A DNA stretch of 64,000 nucleotides. Origin: CAZMPJ01 sp964568455 (GTDB lineage Bacteria; Margulisbacteria; WOR-1; O2-12-FULL-45-9). Shown here piece after piece: positions 24,382 through 32,880 of the stretch. Location: NCBI GenBank assembly GCA_964568455.1, contig CAZMPJ010000005.1, positions 1-64,000 of the forward strand, written 5' to 3'. How positions within the stretch are numbered: the first letter of the stretch is position 1; the number at the start of each line of letters is the position of its first letter. The position numbers and the translations under genes were made by a program. The notes under the pieces are model-generated. The model searched no databases and was not told where the DNA came from. It saw only the letters and a list, made by a program, of their open reading frames with translations.

Positions 24382-26001
24382 CTAGTTTAACGCCTTTTTA
24401 GCCTCAATTAACATACTTCCGGCTAATACCAGTAAAACCGTTGAAATGCTGAATAAAAGGTAGTTGTTAGTTTGATAAAAACTGATCATTTGATAGATTA
24501 AAGCAGCAATAGTGGTGATTAGCATGAAAATAGCTGGTATAAAAGTAAAAGCAGTGGGTTGTTTCTTTTGAAATAGATAAACCGAAGCAACCAAAAGAAC
24601 CATGGCAGCAATTAATTGATTAGCTGCGCCAAAAACCGGCCAAAGGGTAGTCCAAGAACCCAGGGCCAGCCATAAAGCTAGTAAAATTATGACCAAAGTT
24701 GAAATATATTTATTTTTAAAGATTTTTAAATTTAAAGCTTCGCCAAATAATTCTTCGGTTAAATATCGAGTAATCCTAGTAGCGCTATCAAGTGTAGTTA
24801 AAACAAAAGCATTTAAAATAAACATGGCAATCAATGCGCCAACCGTTGATCCCACTAAAGGAGCAACAATTTGACCAAAGCCTCTGCCAAAAGTTACAAT
24901 CCAACCGCCTTGTTTCATAAGTTCAGGATAAACTAGTCCGGCTGGACCGTTGACCCAATAAAGTCCCGCGCAAACCGCGACTAAAGCTAGCAAAGAAAGA
25001 ATACCCTCTAAAATCATGCCGCCATAAGTTACTCTTCTAGCCATTTTTTTGGCAGGCAATTGTTTTGAAGTGGTTCCTGACGAAATTAAAGCATGAAACC
25101 CAGAAATAGCGCCGCAAGCCACTAAGACAAACATCATGGGCCAGAGCGGGCCTTGGCCGCTGTTAAACCCTACAAAAAAAGGAACTTTCATAGTTGGTCT
25201 AGTTAAAAGTAAGCCTAAATAACCCAGGCCTAAGCCAAAGAATAAGATATAGGCAGAAAGATAGTCTCGAGGTTGGAGCAAAATGTTTACTGGAATAATA
25301 GAAGCAATGAAAGCATAAAGTAATAGAATTATGATCCAGATGCTTAAAGCATTTGAAGAATTTATAATTATTGGGTTGGCTAGTCCTATATATATAGTAA
25401 GGACCATCAGTCCCAGCGCAATAATTGTGGCAATCCATTGCGGTGTTTTCCATTTATAAAGCATTAAGCTTAAAAGTATGGCGATTAAGATAATGCCAAA
25501 AGAAGGAATAACAATTCTTGGTTCAGCAATCAAGGTTTTAGCTGTTACCGCGGCAAAGACGGCTACTACTAGGACCAATGCGAGCCAAAGAAAAACTGAA
25601 AATATGATTCGACTTCTTTTGTTTAAAACATTTTCAGTAACATGAGCTACTGTATTGCCATGATGGCGTAGGGATAAGATTAAAGCAGAAAAATCGTGTA
25701 CTCCGCCAAAAAAGATAGAGCCAATTACAATCCAGAGCAGGGCAGGCCCCCAACCAAATAGCATGCAAGCAACTACTGGACCGATAATTGGGCCAGCGCC
25801 GGCAATGGATGCAAAATGATGACCAAAAAGTACTGACCAATGACTAGCTGGCACATAATCCAATCCATCATTTTTTAAAACTGCGGGAGTGACTTTAGTT
25901 TTATCTAATTTCCAAACTTTATTTTCTATAAAGCGGGAATAGAAACGATAACCGAGGGCAAATAACATTATTCCCAATATGGCTACGAACAAAGAACTCA
26001 T
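24382..26001 (-). CDS. cstA: Carbon starvation protein CstA (peptide/pyruvate transporter)
   Basis: 539-residue polytopic protein of the CstA family: HFASIAGAGPIIGPVVACMLFGWGP near the N-terminus, GVHDFSALILSLRHHG, ISSGTTSKQL and FILNAFVLTTLDSATRITRYL are hallmark segments. Sixteen or so membrane helices are expected. It belongs to the shorter CstA group, relatives of which import peptides or pyruvate. A TATAAT box lies exactly 6 nt before the ATG, with no Shine-Dalgarno. It is divergent from an aspartate-type aminotransferase, so amino-acid or peptide catabolism is a plausible context. Confidence 0.95.
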   Translation of the reverse strand: MSSLFVAILGIMLFALGYRFYSRFIENKVWKLDKTKVTPAVLKNDGLDYVPASHWSVLFGHHFASIAGAGPIIGPVVACMLFGWGPALLWIVIGSIFFGGVHDFSALILSLRHHGNTVAHVTENVLNKRSRIIFSVFLWLALVLVVAVFAAVTAKTLIAEPRIVIPSFGIILIAILLSLMLYKWKTPQWIATIIALGLMVLTIYIGLANPIIINSSNALSIWIIILLLYAFIASIIPVNILLQPRDYLSAYILFFGLGLGYLGLLLTRPTMKVPFFVGFNSGQGPLWPMMFVLVACGAISGFHALISSGTTSKQLPAKKMARRVTYGGMILEGILSLLALVAVCAGLYWVNGPAGLVYPELMKQGGWIVTFGRGFGQIVAPLVGSTVGALIAMFILNAFVLTTLDSATRITRYLTEELFGEALNLKIFKNKYISTLVIILLALWLALGSWTTLWPVFGAANQLIAAMVLLVASVYLFQKKQPTAFTFIPAIFMLITTIAALIYQMISFYQTNNYLLFSISTVLLVLAGSMLIEAKKALN

Positions 26002-26087
26002 ATGTTTATTATAGCAAATATAGTGAAATTTCTAAAAATAGATAACGATATAAAAGTGTCAAAACAAAGAAAAAGGAGAATTATATT

Positions 26088-27293
26088 ATGGTAGCTAAGG
26101 TGATATCCCATAAAGTAGCAGGTTCACTGCAAAGGGCTTCGTGGATTAGGAAGATGTTTGATCATGGAGCACAATTAAAAGCAAAGCATGGAGCAGATAA
26201 GGTTTTTGATTTTACTTTGGGAAATCCTAGTTTTGAGCCGCCGGTTGAAGTTCAGCAAAGATTAGTTGAGTTAGCTACCAATCCAATTCCTGGGATGCAT
26301 CGTTATATGCCTAATGCCGGTTATCCTCATGTCCGGGCTAATGTGGCAGAGCATCTTAATCGGACTCAAGAGCCTTCTGATTTGTTGACCGAAGACAATG
26401 TGCTTATGACTTGTGGTGCTGGGGGAGCTTTGAATGTTATTTTTAAAGCTATTCTTGATCAAGGTGATGAGGTTATTACTCTTGCTCCTTATTTTGTTGA
26501 ATATGGATTTTATGCGGATAATCATCAAGGGAAGCTGGTTCCGGTTGATACGACTCTTGATTTTCAACCTGACTTGGCCAAGATTGAAGCAGCTATAAAC
26601 GCTAAGACCAGAGCAATTTTAATTGACAGCCCTAATAATCCAACTGGCGCAGTTTATTCAAGAGAAACATTAGAACAGTTAAATGAATTGATCCAAAGAA
26701 AAGAACGAGAATTTGATACTATTATTTATTTGCTTTCAGATGAGCCTTATGCCAAGTTGATTTATGATGGCGTGGAAGTGCCGCCGGTATTGCAGATTTT
26801 TCCAAATAGTATTTTAACCACTTCATTTAGTAAAGACCTTTGTTTGGCTGGTGATCGCATTGGTTATATTGGAATCAATCCGCGAAACAGGGAACCGCAA
26901 GATTTATTTGCGGCCATGACTTTTGCTAATCGCACGCTTGGTTTTGTTAACCCAGTGGCGCTGATGCAGCATTTAATTCTTGATATGCATGATTTAGTGG
27001 TAGGCGTTGATGAATTAAGAGAGCGTAGAGATGTGCTTTATAATGCTTTGGCTGGTATGGGATATCAATTAACAAAACCACAAGGCGCGTTTTATCTGTT
27101 CCCCCAAAGTCCAATTGAAGATGATGTTGCTTTTTGTGCGGCTGCAGCAGAAAAATTATTATTAATTGTTCCAGGCAAAGGCTTTGGTGGCGTTGGACAC
27201 TTTAGAATTGCTTATTCCAATATTACCGTGCCTCAAATTAAACAAGCTTTGCCAATTTTTGAAGAATTAGCGCAAGAGCATGGTTTGCAATAA
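26088..27293 (+). CDS. Class I PLP aminotransferase
   Basis: 401 residues, fold-type I. FTLGNPSFEPP, GAGGALNVIFKAI, APYFVEYGFY, DSPNNPTGAVYS, SDEPYAKL and TTSFSKDLCLAGDRIGY (PLP Lys in SFSK) show an aspartate-aminotransferase-type enzyme; the last FRIAYS carries the substrate Arg. AGGAGAA precedes the ATG at 10 nt. The substrate is probably an amino acid such as aspartate or alanine but is not determined. Confidence 0.9.
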   Translation: MVAKVISHKVAGSLQRASWIRKMFDHGAQLKAKHGADKVFDFTLGNPSFEPPVEVQQRLVELATNPIPGMHRYMPNAGYPHVRANVAEHLNRTQEPSDLLTEDNVLMTCGAGGALNVIFKAILDQGDEVITLAPYFVEYGFYADNHQGKLVPVDTTLDFQPDLAKIEAAINAKTRAILIDSPNNPTGAVYSRETLEQLNELIQRKEREFDTIIYLLSDEPYAKLIYDGVEVPPVLQIFPNSILTTSFSKDLCLAGDRIGYIGINPRNREPQDLFAAMTFANRTLGFVNPVALMQHLILDMHDLVVGVDELRERRDVLYNALAGMGYQLTKPQGAFYLFPQSPIEDDVAFCAAAAEKLLLIVPGKGFGGVGHFRIAYSNITVPQIKQALPIFEELAQEHGLQ

Positions 27294-27320
27294 AGTAGAT
27301 TAAGCTATAAAATTTGATCT

Positions 27321-28019
27321 GTGCTAGTTTCAGTAATAATACCCACGTATAATCGCCCCAAGTTTACAAAAGAAGCCATTGATTCGATCAAGGCGCAGAG
27401 CTTTCAAGATTTTGAAATCATTGTTATTGAAGATAAGGAACAAAAAGGGCCGGCTTGGGCCAGGAATTTGGGTGCAAAAAAGGCTAAAGGTAAATATCTG
27501 GCTTTTCTTGATTCAGATGACCTCTGGGACAAGAAAAAACTGGAAAAACAGTTAAAATTCCTACGCGATAATCCTCAATATAAGATTTGCTACACTAATG
27601 AAACCTGGATTAGGGATGGTAAACATTTAAACCAAATGAAAAAGCACCAAAAATATGGGGGCTGGATATTTGATAAGTGTTTACCCCTCTGTATTATCAG
27701 TGCTTCTTCAATTTTACTAGAAAAGCAGGTTTTTGACGACTTAGGCGGGTTTGATGAGTCATTTATTGTGTGTGAAGATTATGATTTATGGCTGCGCATG
27801 GCGGCTAAGTATCCCATTGGCTATTTAGATGAAAAATTAATTATTAAACGTGGTGGCCATGCTGATCAGTTGTCAAAAAAATACTGGGGCATGGACCGAT
27901 TTAGGATCAAGGCCTTAGAGAAACACGATTATAATCTAGTAAAAGATGAGTTGGAAAGAAAACGGCAAATATTTCTTAAAGGTGCGCTAAAAAGATCAGG
28001 CAAAAGTAGAAAAGCTTGA
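27321..28019 (+). CDS. Family 2 glycosyltransferase
   Basis: 232 residues, GTG start (LVSVIIPTYNRPKFTKEAID). GT-A fold: nucleotide-binding Asp and metal-binding Asp in LAFLDSDDLWD, acceptor-side DYDLWLRMA. Single catalytic domain, no membrane segments, so it acts in the cytoplasm, probably on a lipid-linked or surface glycan. Its 3' end overlaps the convergent JAMM-protease gene by 24 bp. Sugar specificity unknown. Confidence 0.88.
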   Translation: MLVSVIIPTYNRPKFTKEAIDSIKAQSFQDFEIIVIEDKEQKGPAWARNLGAKKAKGKYLAFLDSDDLWDKKKLEKQLKFLRDNPQYKICYTNETWIRDGKHLNQMKKHQKYGGWIFDKCLPLCIISASSILLEKQVFDDLGGFDESFIVCEDYDLWLRMAAKYPIGYLDEKLIIKRGGHADQLSKKYWGMDRFRIKALEKHDYNLVKDELERKRQIFLKGALKRSGKSRKA

Positions 28020-28574
28020 GGCATTCCAGCCATGAGAAGATAATCTTTGATATTCTGGATTTTTACCTGCAATCATGTCGTCGATTAAATGTGAAAGCCG
28101 CGCCATTTCTTCTTTAGTTAGATTTTGCGACAATTTTGGCTGGCCAGTATTAATATCTATTACACTAATGCCCGCATCGCTAATAACTTTAATATTTTCT
28201 TGATGAACTTTGTCATTTTCCACTCGCCAGGCATAAAGTTCTGGATTATGCCGATCTTTTAAGCCAATAATAAATAAATATTTTTGGTTATGAGATAAAT
28301 CTTGTTCAGAAGGATAGGGTGCGCCTTGGGGATGGCTGTGATAAAGGCCCAAATATTCTAAATTGTGTTTTTTTAAAAATTGGTCAGCCCGATCTAGATC
28401 ATCTTGAGTTATGCCAAATGTTCCAGTGCGGTCATAAAGAAATTGGTTGGGAATAGGTAGTACTCCCAAGATAGTGTTTCCGCTTCCTCCCAATATTCCG
28501 CCACTTTCCTGCGGATAACAAGCTTGGGCTTGTTGCATGATTATATTATATTGTCGCTCGGTAATTATGAACAT
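27996..28574 (-). CDS. JAB/MPN (JAMM) metalloprotease-like protein
   Basis: 192 residues. The zinc site is complete: Glu in PQESGGILGG and H-x-H-x7-S-x2-D as HSHPQGAPYPSEQD. Bacterial members of this M67 family often trim sulfur-carrier proteins (ThiS/MoaD-like), but no carrier gene is next door. The C-terminal 60 residues are a helical extension of unknown role. A TATAAT box ends 8 nt before the ATG. Confidence 0.88.
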   Translation of the reverse strand: MFIITERQYNIIMQQAQACYPQESGGILGGSGNTILGVLPIPNQFLYDRTGTFGITQDDLDRADQFLKKHNLEYLGLYHSHPQGAPYPSEQDLSHNQKYLFIIGLKDRHNPELYAWRVENDKVHQENIKVISDAGISVIDINTGQPKLSQNLTKEEMARLSHLIDDMIAGKNPEYQRLSSHGWNASSFSTFA

Positions 28575-28635
28575 TGCAACCCATTATAACATATACTATA
28601 ATTGAATCTTAAATTTAACCAAGGAGGATCTCTTA

Positions 28636-30639
28636 ATGAATTACGCGATTTGGACCCAGATTATCGGTGTTGCCGGTTTAATTTTTGCTTTTTATCTTTT
28701 CCGTTCCATTTTAAAAGTTAAAGTTGAAGTGCCCAAGATGCAAGATATTGCCGATGCTATCAATGAAGGGGCCATGGCCTTTTTGTCCAGAGAATACCGG
28801 GCTATCGCCGTATTCATGGCAATAGTGGTGGTAGTTTTAAGTCTTTTTATCCACTGGTATACTGCTTTGGCTTATATTGCAGGTGGTCTTTGTTCTATGT
28901 TAGCTGGTTTTATTGGTATGAATGCTGCAACCCGTGCCAATGTTAGAACTGCTCAGGCAGCTAAAACTAATAAAATTGCAGCCGCGCTTCACATGGCTTT
29001 TTCCGGCGGCGCAGTTATGGGAATGTCGGTAGCCAGTTTGGGTTTGCTGGGCTTAGGTATTGTTTATCTATTAGTGCCAGACCCAACTTTAAAAGCCACG
29101 GTTATTGCCGGTTTTTCCATGGGTGCTAGCTCAGTAGCTTTGTTTGCTCGTGTGGGCGGTGGAATTTATACTAAATCTGCTGATGTTGGCGCAGACTTAG
29201 TTGGTAAAGTTGAAGCCGGAATCCCAGAAGATGATCCTCGTAACCCCGCGGTTATTGCTGATAATGTTGGTGATAACGTTGGCGACGTAGCCGGAATGGG
29301 CGCTGATCTTTTTGAATCATATGTTGGATCTGTTGTGGCTACCATGGCGATTGGCGCTTTAATGATTACTTCTCCACTTTCCTGGATGATTCTTCCTTTA
29401 ATGTTAATTGCGGCCGGAACTTTAAGTTCAATTATTGGAATTCTTTTTGTAAAAGTAGTTGATAATATTGAGCCTGCGGCCATGCTTAGATACTCCATGT
29501 ATATTGGCGGAGTTCTTTATATTATTGCTTCATTCTTTTTGGTTAAATATTTTGTAGGTGAGATTGGTATCTTTTATGCGATTTTGGCGGGTATTTTAGC
29601 CGGAGTAGCCATTGGCTTATTTTCTGAATACTACACTTCTGGTGCACCGGTTAAAGAAATTGCCAATGCTTCTAAAACAGGGGCTGCGACTAATATTATT
29701 ACTGGTTTAGCTATTGGTATGAAATCAACTGCCTTGCCTATGCTTTCAATTTGTATTGCCATCTTTGTTTCTTATTTATTTGGTGGCCTTTATGGTATTG
29801 CAATTTCTGCAGTAGGGATGCTCGGAACCATTGGGGTTATCATGTCAGTTGATGCTTATGGTCCGATTGCCGATAATGCTGGTGGAATTGCCACTATGTC
29901 AGAACTTCCTCCTGAAGTCAGAAAAATTACCGACAAATTAGATTCTTTGGGAAACACAACTGCTGCGATTGGAAAAGGGTTTGCTATTGGTTCTGCGGCC
30001 TTAACTGCTTTAGCATTGTTTGTGGCTTATACTAATACAGTTGGCATTTCTACTATTAACTTATTAAAGGCTCAAGTAGTAGTAGCTTTCTTTATTGGAG
30101 GCATGCTTTCTTTTGTGTTTGCTTCACTGGCCATGCAGGCAGTAGGCCGGGCGGCTTTTTCCATGGTAGAAGAAGTAAGACGCCAATTTAAAGAAATCAA
30201 AGGTTTAATGGAAGGTAACGCCAAACCAGAAGTTAAAAAATGTGTTGATATTGCTACTATAGCTGCTTTAAAAGAAATGGTTATTCCTGGTTCAGTTGCG
30301 ATTTTGGCACCGCTTTTGGTTGGTTGTTTGCTAGGGCCAGAAGCATTAGGCGGATTTTTAGCTGGAGCCTTAGTTACAGGTATTCTTTTAGCGATTATGA
30401 TGTCTAATGGTGGTGGTGCCTGGGATAATGCTAAAAAATTAATTGAAGAAGGTTATCTGGGTGGAAAAGGAACTCCTGTTCATGCTGCCGCAGTTGTTGG
30501 AGATACAGTTGGTGATCCTTTTAAAGATACTGCCGGTCCAGCCATGAATATTTTATTAAAACTTATGTCTATTGTGGCGTTAGTTTTTGCTCCTGTATTT
30601 ATTAAAGTTTACCCAATGATTATCGGCTTATTTAAATAG
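28636..30639 (+). CDS. hppA: Membrane-bound K+-dependent pyrophosphatase
   Basis: 667 residues, about sixteen membrane helices. Catalytic segments VGDNVGDVAGMGADLFESYVGS and the C-terminal GDTVGDPFKDTAGPAMNIL are canonical; it couples PPi hydrolysis to H+ or Na+ export. The K+-specificity site reads GNTTAAIGKGFAIGSAALT, with Ala where K+-independent enzymes have Lys, so K+ dependence is predicted. Whether the pumped ion is Na+ or H+ is not decided here. Strong AAGGAGGATC ribosome site. The stop overlaps the GTG of acyP (TAGTG). Confidence 0.96.
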   Translation: MNYAIWTQIIGVAGLIFAFYLFRSILKVKVEVPKMQDIADAINEGAMAFLSREYRAIAVFMAIVVVVLSLFIHWYTALAYIAGGLCSMLAGFIGMNAATRANVRTAQAAKTNKIAAALHMAFSGGAVMGMSVASLGLLGLGIVYLLVPDPTLKATVIAGFSMGASSVALFARVGGGIYTKSADVGADLVGKVEAGIPEDDPRNPAVIADNVGDNVGDVAGMGADLFESYVGSVVATMAIGALMITSPLSWMILPLMLIAAGTLSSIIGILFVKVVDNIEPAAMLRYSMYIGGVLYIIASFFLVKYFVGEIGIFYAILAGILAGVAIGLFSEYYTSGAPVKEIANASKTGAATNIITGLAIGMKSTALPMLSICIAIFVSYLFGGLYGIAISAVGMLGTIGVIMSVDAYGPIADNAGGIATMSELPPEVRKITDKLDSLGNTTAAIGKGFAIGSAALTALALFVAYTNTVGISTINLLKAQVVVAFFIGGMLSFVFASLAMQAVGRAAFSMVEEVRRQFKEIKGLMEGNAKPEVKKCVDIATIAALKEMVIPGSVAILAPLLVGCLLGPEALGGFLAGALVTGILLAIMMSNGGGAWDNAKKLIEEGYLGGKGTPVHAAAVVGDTVGDPFKDTAGPAMNILLKLMSIVALVFAPVFIKVYPMIIGLFK

Positions 30640-30908
30640 TGAAACGAGTCCACGTCTATTATAGTGGCCGGGTTCATGGAGTTGGCTTTCGCTATACTGC
30701 AGTTGACTGCGCGGTCAAGCTTTCCCTTGTTGGGTTTGTTAAGAATTTACCGGATCAAAGGGTCGAAGTTTTAGCAGAAGGCAAAGAGCTCGACTTAAAA
30801 AAATTCCTTTCTAATCTGGAAGCGTATATGTCAAAGTATATTCAAGAAAAACAAATTAGCTGGGAGCCGGCGAGTGGACAATTTTCTGGCTTTAGAATAG
30901 ACTATTAA
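30639..30908 (+). CDS. acyP: Acylphosphatase
   Basis: 89 residues, single ferredoxin-like domain. GRVHGVGFRYTAVDCA holds the phosphate-cradle loop and catalytic Arg; GFVKNLPDQRVEVLAEG holds the catalytic Asn. It hydrolyses acyl phosphates such as acetyl phosphate. The GTG start overlaps the hppA stop by one base, so translation is coupled, linking two phosphate-hydrolysing enzymes in one operon with the acyltransferase that follows. Confidence 0.95.
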   Translation: MKRVHVYYSGRVHGVGFRYTAVDCAVKLSLVGFVKNLPDQRVEVLAEGKELDLKKFLSNLEAYMSKYIQEKQISWEPASGQFSGFRIDY

Positions 30909-30913
30909 TAGTT

Positions 30914-31549
30914 ATGCTACGTAGAGCTTATATTGAAATAGCCGCTTTTTTATTGTATTTATCAATAGTAATTATCAATAAAACCTTGCGCATTACAATA
31001 ATTGGCACAGAAAATTATTACGAACTAAAAAAACAAAATAAGAATATTGTATTTATCTTTTGGCATCAAGCCACCTTTATTCCTCTTTACCATTATCGAA
31101 AAAGAGATGCTTGTATCTTAACCATGTCTAGTGTGCGTGGCGAAGTTTTAGCCCGGGCCGGAGAAAGAATGGGTTATGTGGTTACCCGACTAGACAAAGA
31201 AGATGATGCTAAGAATTTTCGCGAAATGATTAAATGTGTCAAAGAAGGTCGCGATTCAAACATTGCCGTAGACGGTCCAGAAGGGCCGATTTACAAGATG
31301 AAGCCGGGTGCCGTTTTTCTGGCAAAAAAACTAGGCAGAGCTATTCTTCCGATTGCCTCTTATGCCAAACCTGGTTGGCTGATGTCCTGGCGCTGGGATA
31401 AATATTTAATCCCTCTGCCTTTTTCAAAAGCCTTAATTATTATTGGGGATCCAATCGACCCTGCTAATCATAAAATTGGAGAAACCACAAAAAAATGCGA
31501 GGAAACCCTTAATAATTTAACTGAGCGCGCCAAAATTATTATGAAATAG
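30914..31549 (+). CDS. DUF374 lysophospholipid acyltransferase-like protein
   Basis: 211 residues, one N-terminal membrane helix (AAFLLYLSIVIINKTL). FIFWHQATFIPLY supplies the acyltransferase His, and AVDGPEGPIYKMKPGAVFLAK is the DUF374 hallmark (NVDGPxGPxxxxK). Members are inner-membrane LPLAT-fold enzymes thought to acylate lipid A or phospholipids. It starts 5 nt after acyP and ends overlapping the convergent radical SAM gene by 11 bp. Confidence 0.88.
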   Translation: MLRRAYIEIAAFLLYLSIVIINKTLRITIIGTENYYELKKQNKNIVFIFWHQATFIPLYHYRKRDACILTMSSVRGEVLARAGERMGYVVTRLDKEDDAKNFREMIKCVKEGRDSNIAVDGPEGPIYKMKPGAVFLAKKLGRAILPIASYAKPGWLMSWRWDKYLIPLPFSKALIIIGDPIDPANHKIGETTKKCEETLNNLTERAKIIMK

Positions 31550-32861
31550 TTATTTGCTTCTTTAAAATTGCTCTTCTGTGAAACCAATTTGATACTAGTG
31601 AAGTTAACCAATGGGGTTGGAGAGGGAAAAACAATCTTTTTATGATAGCTAAAGGGTTATAAATCTCTTCATAGCTTTGCCAAAACAAATCTTCTAATTC
31701 TTTCAAACTAAAATTCTTTGGTTTATAGTGGATATCATAGACAGATTTATTGGGATTTAACCAAAAAGCATCATCAAATAATCTGCCATCTTTTTTAAAC
31801 TGCTCGTAAAGTTTTGTGCCAGGAAAAGGGCAGAGTACATATAAGCTAACTTTATCAATATTGTTGTTAATAATAAATTTAACCATTGCTTGAATTGATT
31901 CTTTAGTGTCAAAATCAAGTCCCAGGATTAAACTAGCTTGAATAGGAACTTTGCAGCGATGAAAAGTATCAATATGTTTTTTATATTCAGCCACGGCTGG
32001 GTTTCTTTTGTTAACTGATTTTAAATTTTCCTCGTTTAAACTTTCCAGGCCCAGATAAGCAGAAATGCAGCCGGATTTTGCTGCCAATTTTAAAAGTTCT
32101 TCATCTTCTGCCGCATCAAGATGGAAATTGCTAACCCATTTTATTTTCAAAGGAATTAGGGCTTTGAATAATTCTTTGGCTCGCGTTTTGTTAGCACAGA
32201 TATTGGAATCAGAAAAGAAAAAGTATTTAGCGCCAATAGCTTTTATTTCTTCTACCACATTGGCAATTGGTTTTAAGCGCAAACGCTGTTGAAAAGGGCT
32301 GATCACGCAAAAATCGCAGCGATTAGGGCAACCGCGAGATGTGTCTAAAGGAATGATGGGCATTTTAGATAAGGGTGGGCGGCTGTATTTTTTAAAATTC
32401 AAAAGATCTAATCTAGGTAAAACTGATTTTTTTAAATCTGGCGGGCAATCAACTTTGTAAAAAGGTTTTAATTGGTTTTTTTCGAAATCAGCCAGGATTT
32501 GTGGCCAAATATCTTCTGCTTCACCAATTACCACGCTGTCAGCATGCTGTTTGGCTTCTTCGGGCAAGGTTGAGGCATGAATTCCGCCTAGAATAACCTT
32601 TTTACCCTTATTTCTAAATGCATCTGCCAGTTCATAAGCCCGGCGAGCTTGGAAAGTATTTAAACTTAGGCAAACTAAATCAGCTTCCTCATTAAGATTG
32701 ATGTCGTCTATTAATTCATCAATATAAGAGATTTGATAGTTATTAGGTGTTAAACTGGCCAGGATGAGAAATTGCATAGCTGGGAAATAGATTTTTTTAA
32801 ATTTTAATAATTCATTATTGCGCAGATAAATGGAAGGATTGATAAGCTTAAGTTTGGGCAT
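31539..32861 (-). CDS. B12-binding domain radical SAM protein
   Basis: 440 residues. N-terminal cobalamin-binding-like Rossmann domain (VCLSLNTFQARRAYELADAF, ILGGIHASTLPEEA), then the radical SAM core with CPNRCDFCVIS (CxxxCxxC) and the LGLESLNEENLKSVNKR segment, and a C-terminal helical part. Such proteins methylate unreactive carbons or modify lipids (the hopanoid HpnJ and Mg-protoporphyrin cyclase relatives have this layout). The substrate cannot be assigned. Probable -10 TAAAAT close to the ATG, no Shine-Dalgarno. Confidence 0.88.
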   Translation of the reverse strand: MPKLKLINPSIYLRNNELLKFKKIYFPAMQFLILASLTPNNYQISYIDELIDDINLNEEADLVCLSLNTFQARRAYELADAFRNKGKKVILGGIHASTLPEEAKQHADSVVIGEAEDIWPQILADFEKNQLKPFYKVDCPPDLKKSVLPRLDLLNFKKYSRPPLSKMPIIPLDTSRGCPNRCDFCVISPFQQRLRLKPIANVVEEIKAIGAKYFFFSDSNICANKTRAKELFKALIPLKIKWVSNFHLDAAEDEELLKLAAKSGCISAYLGLESLNEENLKSVNKRNPAVAEYKKHIDTFHRCKVPIQASLILGLDFDTKESIQAMVKFIINNNIDKVSLYVLCPFPGTKLYEQFKKDGRLFDDAFWLNPNKSVYDIHYKPKNFSLKELEDLFWQSYEEIYNPLAIIKRLFFPLQPHWLTSLVSNWFHRRAILKKQITIS

Positions 32862-32880
32862 ATATTATTTTAACATGCCC

